DNA of 64,000 nt from Azospirillum humicireducens. GTDB taxonomy: Bacteria > Pseudomonadota > Alphaproteobacteria > Azospirillales > Azospirillaceae. The stretch spans positions 114,298 to 178,297 of the forward strand of contig NZ_CP028905.1 of the NCBI RefSeq assembly GCF_001639105.2, in the 5' to 3' direction. Under the pieces are notes generated by a model that ran no database searches, was not told the DNA's origin, and was given only the letters and a program-made list of their open reading frames with translations. Of the stretch, positions 55,873 through 64,000 are shown piece after piece (position 1 is the first letter of the stretch; each line of letters opens with the position of its first letter). A program made the translations under genes and the position numbers.

Positions 55873-57732
55873 ATGACGATAGAGCGATTGTTACGCACCC
55901 GCCATGTGGCATCGGCCGCCTACGGAACCCCTTGGACCGAGGATGACCGGCAACTTGCAGATATGGTCGTTCAAGAATGCCGGAAGAGCGGTAGTTTGGC
56001 CATTCTGCGGCTTGGTATCAGGGCGCTGGCCGAAGCCCTAATCATTTTGCGTGCTGGAAATTCCGTACGCATGACCTCTCTCGGAGCCAGCGAAGTCCAG
56101 GCGGTCCCAACCCTGATCAATGATACGCTCGTGCTGCATATGGTGCCGGTGCGAGCCGTGTCATTCTCCCTTCGTCCTCTCCTGTCCAATCTGCTCATAC
56201 CGAAAGACCTGCCGGTCGGTGTTAAGATTTCCTGGGAAGTTCATGGTGAGATCCTCTCAAACTGGCCAATCGGACAAGAACGGGGACGGCATCGCCTCAC
56301 AGCGCTTTCCCGTTGGCAGCAGGAGAAAGGCAGTGCCTTGCTCTGCCGGTTGCTGACGTTGCTGATGAAGCAAAGGCAATTATGGAAGCTGGAACAGGAA
56401 CTGGAATTTGAGTCGCCAGCTTTGGCGAGCCATTTGCCGCCAAGAATTGGTACCTTGCTACGCTACTTGGTGGCGCAAAAAGATGGGGCGCCACTGCCTC
56501 CTTATCACGATGCGCGCGTTCTTGACTTGCCAGATCAACTTCCTCTTCAGGCCGAGCCTCGCCGTCGCTCTGTTCTCTTCCTACATCATGCTTACTATAA
56601 CTTTTTCTATCTTGCGCAGGCGCTCCGACGTCGTGGCTGGGATGCCATCAGCGTAAGCCAGCACGATCCTGACGGGCCAGAAAGCATGTTCTTTCATGGC
56701 CAGGACATTCATCTGTATGATCCAGATCCCGAAGAAAAACGCAGAAAATTGGTAGAATTCTATTTCAATCAATCCGTCAATTATGGAATGATTCATTTCC
56801 ATGGTATGGGGTGCATGTCGTTTTTTGCAGAAAACTGGTTTGGCGGGTGGAATCATTATACATTCCCAGGAGATTTGGCTGAGTTGAAACGGCGAGGGGT
56901 AAAACTGGGCTATACTCATTGTGGCTGCCTGGATGCCGTCTCTCAGACCAGTTTCCGTCGATGGACTGGCGGCATGTGCGATCTTTGCGTCCATCGTGAT
57001 AATGCGCTCGTCTGCTCTGACGATTCGAATTTAGCTTGGGGACGGAAGATTGAACGTTGGTGTGATCTGATCTGTATTGAAACGGATCCTCTAATAGATA
57101 TGAAGCTGACAGCGAAGACCTATCGTGAGCCATTAACTTTTGCAGTTAGCGCGGAGATGTGGCGGCCGGATCTCGATGTTCCTGAGCAGTTTCTGCGCCC
57201 ACGCCGCGAGAATGAAATCATCGTTTATCATGGGGTCGGGAACTTTGACCGGCGTACCGTCAACGGCCGCAACTACAAGGGAACTCATGCCATCATTACT
57301 GCGATAGAGAAACTGGCAGCGGAGGGTATTCCAATTCGTCTTGATTTCGTGAAGAATATTCCGAACATTCACAATCGTTTCGTCATGGCACAAGCGGATA
57401 TTGTGATCGATCAACTGATGTATGGTCGAACCGGGGCTACCGCCCGAGAAGGGCTAATGTTGGGTAAACCTGTCGTCGCTAAGGTCACGGTGGAAGAGGA
57501 TTCCCCACAACTGGAATCCCGTTGTGTCCGTGAAGCTCCCATTGTTCATGCAGACGTTGATAGCATTACCGATGTTCTTCGACGCTTGGCTTTGTCTCCT
57601 GAATTGCGCCGGGAACTCGGTCAGCAAAGCCGCGAACATGCCATGGCTTGGTGGTCAGATGACGCCTGTGCAGCCAGATTCGAGACCGTTTATGATCGTC
57701 TGATGGCCGGTCAGCCACCAGGTTTGGGATGA
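55873..57732 (+). CDS. Large glycosyltransferase-like protein
   Basis: 619 aa from ATG 55873 (a TTG at 55861 would overlap the previous stop). The N-terminal ~220 residues are helical and not recognised. From ~235, SVLFLHHAYYNFFYLAQALRRRGWDAISVSQHD begins a GT-B-like domain; DIVIDQLMYGRTGATAREGLMLGKPVVAKVT matches the donor-binding region of GT4-like transferases. A Cys cluster in TGGMCDLCVHRDNALVCSDD is unusual. Probably adds one sugar to the polysaccharide repeat unit. Tightly packed with the next gene (5 bp gap), so co-transcribed. Confidence 0.8.
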   Translation: MTIERLLRTRHVASAAYGTPWTEDDRQLADMVVQECRKSGSLAILRLGIRALAEALIILRAGNSVRMTSLGASEVQAVPTLINDTLVLHMVPVRAVSFSLRPLLSNLLIPKDLPVGVKISWEVHGEILSNWPIGQERGRHRLTALSRWQQEKGSALLCRLLTLLMKQRQLWKLEQELEFESPALASHLPPRIGTLLRYLVAQKDGAPLPPYHDARVLDLPDQLPLQAEPRRRSVLFLHHAYYNFFYLAQALRRRGWDAISVSQHDPDGPESMFFHGQDIHLYDPDPEEKRRKLVEFYFNQSVNYGMIHFHGMGCMSFFAENWFGGWNHYTFPGDLAELKRRGVKLGYTHCGCLDAVSQTSFRRWTGGMCDLCVHRDNALVCSDDSNLAWGRKIERWCDLICIETDPLIDMKLTAKTYREPLTFAVSAEMWRPDLDVPEQFLRPRRENEIIVYHGVGNFDRRTVNGRNYKGTHAIITAIEKLAAEGIPIRLDFVKNIPNIHNRFVMAQADIVIDQLMYGRTGATAREGLMLGKPVVAKVTVEEDSPQLESRCVREAPIVHADVDSITDVLRRLALSPELRRELGQQSREHAMAWWSDDACAARFETVYDRLMAGQPPGLG

Positions 57733-57737
57733 GGTGA

Positions 57738-58865
57738 ATGATGCTGGAACGTTTTATAAATATTCTGCGCGCACCAGAAGGTGGAAGACCTTTGGATCTT
57801 GAAGTAATTATGCGAGACCAAGAACATATACAAACTGGAATTTTAAGAGATGGGGATAGAGCATGGTTCCCTATCATCAATGGTGTTCCAGTTCTGTTAG
57901 CGGGATCCTTGCGTCCTTCTGACAATGATTTTGCTGCTCAGCATGGCCTTGCTTCCCTATCCGAAACTTTCATTTCGAAAGACTTGTCTGCTGAACAACG
58001 AACGATGGACAGTTTTTCTGATAAATGGCGCCGCTTCAAACGCTATGGCTTGGAGCCGGAACATCAGGAATTCTTTTTCTCCTGGTATTGCGCAAAACTA
58101 GGGCTACCTGATATGCATGCCTTGAAACGCTTCTATCGGAAAAGACAGCGGGTTCTAGAGGTCGGTCCAGGATCGGGGTTCAATACCCGTTTTATTGCAG
58201 AGCAATGCAGCGGTGATGTGGTTGCACTGGATATTTCTGATGCAGCCTATACCACTCACAATAATATCCGTGATCTGGACAACTGCGTCAGTGTCCGAGG
58301 AGATATTCTGCTTCCACCTTTTGCCCCGGAAAGCTTCGATCTCATCATTGCGGATGGTGTACTCCATCATACTTCGGATACAAACGCCGCTCTGCGTTCG
58401 GCTCTTAATTTGTTGCAGCCAGGTGGACAGATGTTCTTCTATGTCTATCGCAAAATGGGAGCAGCTCGCCAATTTGTTGACCAACATATTCGCGCGGCCT
58501 TCAGTGAGCTTGATCCTGAACAATGTTACGAGGCATGTACTGCCATTACCGAGCTTGGCCGTGCTCTTTCCGATTTGAATATCAATATTACACTTGACAA
58601 GCCAATTGATATTCTTGGCATCCCTGCAGGAAGTCATAACATTCAAAGACTATTATATTATAACTTCATGAAGTGCTTTTGGAACGATTCTTTTGATTTT
58701 GAAACAAATAATATGATAAATTATGATTGGTACCATCCTCATTATGCATGGCAGCATGATGAGACCGAAGTCCGAGAATGGCTGGAGGAACTCGGGATCT
58801 CGGACTATAGCTTTAATCCTGCCAATCCTAATGGGCTGTCCATCCTATTGAGAAAACCGGAATGA
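57738..58865 (+). CDS. SAM-dependent methyltransferase with Trm112-like N-terminus
   Basis: 375 aa from ATG 57738; the second ATG (57741) has better spacing from GAGGTGA. Residues ~15-55 (LDLEVIMRDQEHIQTGILRDGDRAWFPIINGVPVLL) resemble a Trm112p-type domain. The methyltransferase core has VLEVGPGSGFNTRFIAEQ (motif I), VVALDISDAAY and DGVLHHTSDTNAALRSALNLLQPGGQMFFYVY. Likely methylates a sugar or lipid-linked intermediate. Very AT-rich near its end (only 17 G/C in 58,681-58,740). Overlaps the next gene by 4 bp (ATGA). Confidence 0.87.
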   Translation: MMLERFINILRAPEGGRPLDLEVIMRDQEHIQTGILRDGDRAWFPIINGVPVLLAGSLRPSDNDFAAQHGLASLSETFISKDLSAEQRTMDSFSDKWRRFKRYGLEPEHQEFFFSWYCAKLGLPDMHALKRFYRKRQRVLEVGPGSGFNTRFIAEQCSGDVVALDISDAAYTTHNNIRDLDNCVSVRGDILLPPFAPESFDLIIADGVLHHTSDTNAALRSALNLLQPGGQMFFYVYRKMGAARQFVDQHIRAAFSELDPEQCYEACTAITELGRALSDLNINITLDKPIDILGIPAGSHNIQRLLYYNFMKCFWNDSFDFETNNMINYDWYHPHYAWQHDETEVREWLEELGISDYSFNPANPNGLSILLRKPE

Positions 58866-59770
58866 TGGGTATGCAAAAGCATGTGGTGCTAACCGGAGTC
58901 ACAGGCCTGATCGGTCGGCACTTGTTGCCTCTGCTGCAAGAGCATTCCTACAATGTGACCGCTCTAGTTAGGGCAGGAAAGGAAGATACTTATCTCTTAC
59001 CTCCCAGCGTTCGTCCGGTGGAAGCCGATCTGCGTGGCGATTTTACTTCAGTTTTGCGGAATATTGAGCCTGCTGATGTCGTGATTCACTTAGCTCAACA
59101 CCCTGGATTTCATGCTTTTCCGGATCAAGCTGCGAACGTTTTCTCTGTTTCTTTAAATGCAGCCATTCACCTAGCCGAGTTCGCCAAATACAGTGGGGCA
59201 CGCTTCCTTTACGCTTCATCTGGGGGGGTATGTGGTCCGAGTCCGGAGCCAGTTCGGGAAGATTATCCTCTGCGGCCGCAAAAGGAATTAGGATTTTATT
59301 TGTCCACAAAAATGGCCGCAGAGAATCTCTTAGGGTTTTTTCGCCAGGATATGCAAGTTTCGATACTTCGCTTCTTCTTCGTTTATGGGCCCGGACAGGG
59401 AAATCAATTTTTGTTTCCTAGGCTGATCACATCTATTAGCGAGGGTAAGCCAATTACTCTTGCTAATGGATGTGGACCACGTCTCAACCCAATTCATGCG
59501 TCTGATGCCGCCAAAGCGGTCATGGCGGCAGTGATATCAATGCCGGAAATCCTGCATATAGCGGGACCGGAGGTGAAAACCTTAAAGAGCATTTGTGAAA
59601 TACTGGGTGATCTCTTAAAGCGTTCTCCTGTCTTTATCGATAAGCCCCCCCCTGCGCTTGACTATATCGCGGACACGGCCTTGATGGAACGGTTGTGTGG
59701 CCAAGCAACCGGACTGCGCGCCGGCCTGACGGCTCTGATCAATAATAAGTCAGAGAAGCCACCGGTGTAA
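58862..59770 (+). CDS. NAD-dependent epimerase/dehydratase (SDR)
   Basis: 302 aa; ATG overlaps the previous stop. VVLTGVTGLIGRHLLPLL is the cofactor site, YLSTK in LGFYLSTKMAAENLLGF the catalytic pair, ILRFFFVYGPGQGNQFLFPRLI the substrate side. Shorter than typical GalE and closer to dTDP-sugar reductase/epimerase-like SDRs of O-antigen loci. Probably modifies a nucleotide sugar of the same glycan. Followed by a 163-bp region rich in inverted repeats. Confidence 0.86.
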   Translation: MMGMQKHVVLTGVTGLIGRHLLPLLQEHSYNVTALVRAGKEDTYLLPPSVRPVEADLRGDFTSVLRNIEPADVVIHLAQHPGFHAFPDQAANVFSVSLNAAIHLAEFAKYSGARFLYASSGGVCGPSPEPVREDYPLRPQKELGFYLSTKMAAENLLGFFRQDMQVSILRFFFVYGPGQGNQFLFPRLITSISEGKPITLANGCGPRLNPIHASDAAKAVMAAVISMPEILHIAGPEVKTLKSICEILGDLLKRSPVFIDKPPPALDYIADTALMERLCGQATGLRAGLTALINNKSEKPPV

Positions 59771-59836
59771 AAAATCTCATGGCGGGGCTTTATTTTTATA
59801 GGGCCATTTGAGCATACCTAATCTTAACCCTTCATC

Positions 59837-59852
59837 GCTTGGTATACCAAGC
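59837..59852. promoter_or_regulatory. 16-bp perfect palindrome upstream of second asnB-like gene
   Basis: GCTTGGTATACCAAGC is perfectly palindromic and lies 81 bp before the GTG start at 59934, a fitting place for an operator. Two further inverted repeats follow within 60 bp. Confidence 0.45.
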
Positions 59853-59863
59853 ATGGAGCAAAC

Positions 59864-59876
59864 GCTAAAATTTAGC
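59864..59876. promoter_or_regulatory. 13-bp palindrome upstream of second asnB-like gene
   Basis: GCTAAAATTTAGC is symmetrical about a central A. A third, weaker pair ACGCT/AGCGT lies at 59891-59906. Confidence 0.4.
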
Positions 59877-59933
59877 ACGGCATAGACCGCACGCTAATGA
59901 CAGCGTTTGATGATATTCTGGGAGAATGCCATC

Positions 59934-61829
59934 GTGTGTGGGGTTGTTGCACTAATCAACTTGGCCGGTCGTTCCGTTTCACCGGATGTCGTTCAGGCTA
60001 TGACCCGAGCTTTGGCCCACCGCGGCCCTAACGCTGAAGGGGTTTGGTGTGATGGAGAAATTGGCCTTGGACACCGGCGTCTATCCATTCTCGATCTAAG
60101 CCCTCGGGCTAATCAACCGCTCCATTCGACAGACGGTGAGCTGGTCGTTTCCTACAATGGCGAAATCTATAATTTTCAAGAACTGCGTCGGCTTTTGGAG
60201 GAGGAAGGAGCAATCTTTACAACCAATACCGATACTGAGGTTCTGCTGTGGGGGTATCGTTTTTGGGGGATTGAACCCCTTATGCGGCGGATCAATGGCA
60301 TGGCAGCCCTAGCCATTGTTGACCGTCGGCGTCGACGTATGATTTTGGCCCGTGACCGCTACGGCATCAAACCTCTCTACCTTTGGCGACACGGCTCTAC
60401 TCTAGCGGCCGCTTCTGAGATCAAAGCATTCATGGCCCATCCAGATTTTCGCGTAACTTTAAACCAGGAAGCTTTGAACGAGTATTTCACTTTCCAGAAT
60501 TTATTCCGCCAACACACCCTGTTTCAGGGAGTGGATATGCTGCCGGCGGGAACCATCATGGAAATTGAAGCCAATGGCCATGACAGGCAGTATCAATATT
60601 GGGATTTTGATTTTTCAAAGCCTGACAATAGGATGGAAGCGGCGGCGGCGGCTGAAGAAACCCGTCGCCATCTGCAGCAGGCTGTCGAACGTCAACTTCT
60701 GTCGGACGTACCTGTCGGAGCTTATTTGTCTGGCGGTATCGATTCCGGCGCTCTTGTCGCGATTGCGTCGCAGCATGTTCCGAGGTTGGCGACTTTTACC
60801 GCTGGTTTTGAGATGTCAAGTGTCGAAGGTATTGAAAAGACCTTTGATGAACGGCGCAATGCCGAACTGATGGCCCATGCTTGCCAGACAGAACATTACG
60901 AGCAGGTGATGAATGCTGGAGACATCCGCTGGGCTTTGCCGCGTGTGGTCTGGCATCTGGAAGATTTGCGTCTTGGAATGTGTTATCCTAATTATTACAT
61001 AGCTCGACTGGCGTCTAAATTTGTGGGAGGCTGCCTATCTGGAGCTGGTGGAGATGAATTGTTCGGAGGATATCCTTGGCGGTATTTCCGGGTACTGAAT
61101 CCAGCTAATGAAAAATTTTACCTCAGATCTTACTATGAGTTCTGGCAGAGACTGATGCTACAGAGTGAACGGCAAAGCATGTTTCAATCCGGCTCATTTC
61201 GAGATGCTGCAAGCAAGGATATGCTGGAGGTTTTCAGCGGGGTTTTCCCAGATACTGGGCATCTTAGCCTATTGACTCCAGAAGAGCAGATATCTAATAC
61301 ATTTTACTTCGAATGCAAGACATTTCTTTCAGGACTTCTTATTGTCAACGATAAACTTTCCATGGCCAGCGGGTTGGAGGAACGGGTACCGTTTCTGGAT
61401 AACGACTTGGTCTCACTTGCACAGAAAATTCCTGTCCATTTGAAGCTTCCCGACTTGGAGCAATTCCGATTCATTGATGAAGATCTGTTTAGCAAGCGCA
61501 TCCTTGCCCAAAATACTTATAATACAGGCAAGAGCGTCTTGCGTAGCGCTCTTCAAGGATTTCTACCTACCGAAGTTGTTTCTCGGCCAAAACAAGGCTT
61601 CTCTGCACCCGACGGATCCTGGTATCAAGGAGAGAATGCCTCATATGTGCGCAATTTCTTACTGTCGGAAAAACTGATCATGAGTGATTTTATCCGGCCT
61701 GATTTCGTGCGGCGGATTGTGGATGAACATACTGGTAGAATCGCAAACCACCGCCTGTTGATATGGTCATTCCTTTGCTTTGAATGGTGGTGTCGGATTT
61801 TTCTGAATGGAGAGCGTCCCGTTAGTTGA
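59934..61829 (+). CDS. Asparagine synthase-like glutamine amidotransferase, second copy
   Basis: 631 aa from GTG 59934, chosen because it puts Cys at position 2 (Val/Met-Cys-Gly) as required; GGGAG lies about 10 nt upstream, and the nine codons before it are not homologous. Glutaminase half: CGVVALINLAG, LAHRGPNAEGVW, LSILDLSPRANQPL, YNGEIYNFQELR. Synthetase half: GAYLSGGIDSGALVAIAS and LSGAGGDELFGGYPWRY. Diverged from the copy at 49.9-51.9 kb, so not a recent duplicate. Likely amidates a uronic acid in the polysaccharide. Starts a unit with the SGNH, formyltransferase and deacetylase genes. Confidence 0.9.
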   Translation: MCGVVALINLAGRSVSPDVVQAMTRALAHRGPNAEGVWCDGEIGLGHRRLSILDLSPRANQPLHSTDGELVVSYNGEIYNFQELRRLLEEEGAIFTTNTDTEVLLWGYRFWGIEPLMRRINGMAALAIVDRRRRRMILARDRYGIKPLYLWRHGSTLAAASEIKAFMAHPDFRVTLNQEALNEYFTFQNLFRQHTLFQGVDMLPAGTIMEIEANGHDRQYQYWDFDFSKPDNRMEAAAAAEETRRHLQQAVERQLLSDVPVGAYLSGGIDSGALVAIASQHVPRLATFTAGFEMSSVEGIEKTFDERRNAELMAHACQTEHYEQVMNAGDIRWALPRVVWHLEDLRLGMCYPNYYIARLASKFVGGCLSGAGGDELFGGYPWRYFRVLNPANEKFYLRSYYEFWQRLMLQSERQSMFQSGSFRDAASKDMLEVFSGVFPDTGHLSLLTPEEQISNTFYFECKTFLSGLLIVNDKLSMASGLEERVPFLDNDLVSLAQKIPVHLKLPDLEQFRFIDEDLFSKRILAQNTYNTGKSVLRSALQGFLPTEVVSRPKQGFSAPDGSWYQGENASYVRNFLLSEKLIMSDFIRPDFVRRIVDEHTGRIANHRLLIWSFLCFEWWCRIFLNGERPVS

Positions 61830-61860
61830 AAAAAACATTGATCGATGATTTTAAGTTTTA

Positions 61861-62550
61861 ATGCAGATGGTGGAGATGATGAAAGTTCACGAAAATGAAC
61901 ACAATGGGAAGATTTTGTTCTTCGGCGATTCAATTTGCTTCGGCGAAGGAGTTTCTCCTCAATTTTCCTTTGTTGGTCTTGTGTCCGTTGCATTAGAATC
62001 GGAATTGGGAAATCGATGCCCGCGCATCATCAATCATTCAATCAATGGCGATACCACCCGTATGGCTCTGGATCGTGTTGCCAAGGATCTTCAAGCAGAA
62101 TGCGCAGAGACAGTTTATCTCCAATTTGGATTGAATGATTGTAACTATTGGCACAGTGATCGTGGCTTGCCGCGGGTGAGTGCCAACGCTTTTGTTGCCA
62201 ACTTGACGGAACTTGTTATACGAAGCCATCAATTCGGTGCACGCAAAGTCTTTTTGGCAACCAACCATCGCACAGAGCCGGATGGACCGCTGGAACACAA
62301 GCGTTCGCCTCTGGCACCAAACTCGTATCTAGAGAATTTAATCATTTACAATCAATTGATTCGAACGGTTGCTGATCTTACAGGTTCTGTTCTCATAGAT
62401 ATTGAAAGAGCTTGGCTAGAAGAAGAAAGTCTTGGTCGAACGGCATCCTATCTTAACCAAGATGGAATTCATCTTTCTCGTCATGGAAATGATTTTTATG
62501 GAAAAATCATCCTTCCTTTTATTAAAAATTCAACAAGTATCAGCGCGTAA
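61861..62550 (+). CDS. SGNH/GDSL-type hydrolase
   Basis: 229 aa from ATG 61861; ATG 61876 or 61879, just behind GGTGGAG, may be the true start. ILFFGDSICFGEG is block I (nucleophile Ser24), NHSINGDTT block II, LQFGLNDCNYW block III (Asn), and DGIHLSRHGNDFYG block V (Asp, His), so the catalytic set is complete. Members are esterases or O-acyl transferases/esterases on glycans. No signal peptide, so it probably acts in the cytoplasm on a precursor. In line with the formyltransferase 27 bp downstream. Confidence 0.88.
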   Translation: MQMVEMMKVHENEHNGKILFFGDSICFGEGVSPQFSFVGLVSVALESELGNRCPRIINHSINGDTTRMALDRVAKDLQAECAETVYLQFGLNDCNYWHSDRGLPRVSANAFVANLTELVIRSHQFGARKVFLATNHRTEPDGPLEHKRSPLAPNSYLENLIIYNQLIRTVADLTGSVLIDIERAWLEEESLGRTASYLNQDGIHLSRHGNDFYGKIILPFIKNSTSISA

Positions 62551-62577
62551 CCCCACAATAGGACGGGAATACATAGT

Positions 62578-63333
62578 ATGACATCGACATGCCGTCTTCT
62601 TCTATTAGGTCGCGGGCCGATTTTGAAAGCATTCTTGGAGGAGGCTGTTTCGGAACGTATTGACCTCAAGGGAATTGATATCGAAGGGTTTGTTGGTGAT
62701 GACGCGGACATGAAACTCCTTCGCCGTCTGCCCAAGATGGCAGGAAAACCAATTCCTTATATCCCTGGAGACAGACGAGAAGACAAGAAAATTCTTCAGA
62801 CCTTGAAGGATTTTCAAATAGATGCCCTATTATCCATTCAATATTCTTGGGTTCTTTCTGGAGAAATACTTGAAGAAGTGCGAGGAAGAGCTTACAATCT
62901 TCACAATGCAAAGCTTCCAGATTATCGAGGCCACCACTCATTGAGCCATGAAATATTAAACGGCGAGAAATTCCATAGCGTCACTATACATCGCATGGAT
63001 GCAATTGTTGATCGCGGGTCTCTGATCTTTGAAGAGACAATTGCCATTCGCCCCGACGAAACAGCACGTTCTTTGGGAGAATCATCTCTTTCCGCTTCAA
63101 TGATCCTGTTGCGACGTTTTTGTCAAGCACTTGCATCTGGAAAGTTGCCAGAGAAACGATTAACAGATGGAGGAAAGTTTTATTCTCGACACCTCCTGGA
63201 ACAGATGCGCGAGATAAAATCTCCTGCTTCTTTGGAGGAAATCAGCCGAAAAGCAAGAGCTTTTCATTATCCACCTCATGAACCGGCCTACATTATAATT
63301 GAAGGACAGAAATTCTATGTGACACCATCTTAA
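62578..63333 (+). CDS. Formyltransferase-family protein, probable sugar N-formyltransferase
   Basis: 251 aa. The formyltransferase catalytic triad is present: Asn107 and His109 in AYNLHNAKLPDYRG and Asp145 in DAIVDRGSLIFEE, matching N-H-D of Fmt and ArnA. The region IDALLSIQYSWVLSGEIL is the typical strand before it. The chain is shorter than Fmt and resembles nucleotide-sugar N-formyltransferases (10-formyl-THF to an amino sugar). AGGACGGG lies 12 nt upstream. Context predicts an N-formylated amino sugar in the polysaccharide. Confidence 0.87.
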   Translation: MTSTCRLLLLGRGPILKAFLEEAVSERIDLKGIDIEGFVGDDADMKLLRRLPKMAGKPIPYIPGDRREDKKILQTLKDFQIDALLSIQYSWVLSGEILEEVRGRAYNLHNAKLPDYRGHHSLSHEILNGEKFHSVTIHRMDAIVDRGSLIFEETIAIRPDETARSLGESSLSASMILLRRFCQALASGKLPEKRLTDGGKFYSRHLLEQMREIKSPASLEEISRKARAFHYPPHEPAYIIIEGQKFYVTPS

Positions 63334-63370
63334 GATTATATTCTATGAATTGGGTTAAACTGAGATTATC

Positions 63371-64000
63371 ATGAAAAGAAAAATTGATCTGCCAATTATT
63401 ACATTGGACGTTGATTGGGCGCCTGATTGGATGATCGATCAGGCAGCATCCGATTTGCGTATCTCTAGCGTGCGCGCCACTTGGTTTATTACGCACATGT
63501 CTCCTGCAATACAAAGCCTGATGCAGGATCCCTTGTTCGAAATTGGCCTGCACCCGAACTTCTTGGCAGGAAGCAGCCATGGAGACACGCCTGCCGCCGT
63601 TCTGGATCATGTCAGAGCCTTGGCGCCTCAAGCAACCGCGGTCCGCACGCATTCGCTGATGCAAAGCGAGCCATTGCTAGAATTGATGGCTACCAGCTAT
63701 GGAATGCGGGTCGACTGCTCATTGCATCTTCCCCTAGTCGGCGACTTAAAGCCGCATCGGCTTCGGTTCGGCGCCGACAGTCCTTGGATGACCCGTTTGC
63801 CTCACCTGTTTCAGGACAATATGTACATGTTTCTGGGACGCCCCTGGAATCTGGACAACTCATGGTTCCAGAATCCGGGTCTGAAGATTATGGATTTTCA
63901 CCCGATACATGTGGCTTTGAATTCTTCAAGTATGGAAGAATATGAGCATCTGAAGAAAAGAGGACGCTTATCGGATCTTCGTCCGACAGATATTGCTCCG
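63371..64000 (+). CDS. WbmS-like polysaccharide deacetylase-family protein, 3' end outside window
   Basis: 210 codons to the window edge without a stop. The sequence shows ITLDVDWAPDWMID (metal-site Asp pair), ATWFITHMSP, FEIGLHPNFLAGSS, VRTHSLMQSE and DFHPIHVALNSSS, the pattern of WbmS-type proteins, a NodB/polysaccharide-deacetylase branch found in O-antigen loci. Such proteins probably remove N-acetyl groups from sugars, which fits the formyltransferase next to it: deacetylation would free an amine for formylation. 37 bp after the formyltransferase stop. Very short spacing and same strand support one operon. Confidence 0.82.
   Translation, partial: MKRKIDLPIITLDVDWAPDWMIDQAASDLRISSVRATWFITHMSPAIQSLMQDPLFEIGLHPNFLAGSSHGDTPAAVLDHVRALAPQATAVRTHSLMQSEPLLELMATSYGMRVDCSLHLPLVGDLKPHRLRFGADSPWMTRLPHLFQDNMYMFLGRPWNLDNSWFQNPGLKIMDFHPIHVALNSSSMEEYEHLKKRGRLSDLRPTDIAP

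Overview
The window looks like chromosomal or megaplasmid DNA of a high-GC alphaproteobacterium, probably a Rhodospirillales member close to Azospirillum. This is inferred from codon use, SPINDLY-type TPR glycosyltransferases and typical alphaproteobacterial protein families. No rRNA, tRNA or CRISPR array was recognised. Nearly everything concerns the cell surface: glycosylation, a giant exported repeat protein with its own export operon, and surface-polysaccharide synthesis.

Layout. (1) 1-10.1 kb is a glycosylation block: a partial methyltransferase, a gmhA/SPINDLY-type (GT41) pair, a small HEPN-like protein, a TPR-GT11-like protein, a TPR-GT4 protein and a CgeB-TPR-GT4 fusion. (2) 10.3-13.4 kb encodes a serralysin-like M10 metalloprotease with RTX repeats and nine copies of a ~40-residue repeat. 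(3) 13.4-36.9 kb is one long minus-strand operon: a ~5,585-residue LEPR/DUF4347/PATR-repeat surface protein, then a TolC-SPOR lipoprotein, a HlyD adaptor, a GAF-HlyD adaptor and an M50 protease-adaptor fusion. The last genes are coupled by 4-bp stop/start overlaps, and no ABC ATPase is present. (4) 37.5-41.6 kb holds a secreted tail-collar-domain protein, a glycine-zipper lipoprotein and a large HAD-domain protein.

(5) 41.6-51.9 kb is a minus-strand operon that reads asnB-like, three SDR epimerases, wbpI, wbpB, wbpD, wbpE, wbpA. The five wbp genes make a complete predicted route from UDP-GlcNAc to UDP-2,3-diacetamido-2,3-dideoxy-mannuronic acid. (6) 52,057-53,322 is an intact IS3-family element with perfect 25-bp ends and no visible target duplication. 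(7) 53.4-64 kb is a plus-strand surface-glycan cluster that is clearly AT-richer: TPR protein, SDR epimerase, glycosyltransferase, methyltransferase, second SDR, second asnB-like amidotransferase, SGNH hydrolase, sugar formyltransferase and a WbmS-like deacetylase cut by the window edge. The base-composition change falls at the IS element, which suggests that one arm of the polysaccharide locus was acquired separately.

How the parts fit (inference): regions 5 and 7 together predict an O-antigen or capsule with diacetamido-uronic acids, probably amidated by the two AsnB-like enzymes and N-formylated. Region 3 predicts a dedicated export path for the giant protein, and region 1 could glycosylate that protein, flagellin or the polysaccharide. 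Start codons were moved inward from the longest open frames wherever a Shine-Dalgarno sequence, catalytic Cys2, signal peptide or stop/start overlap supported it.
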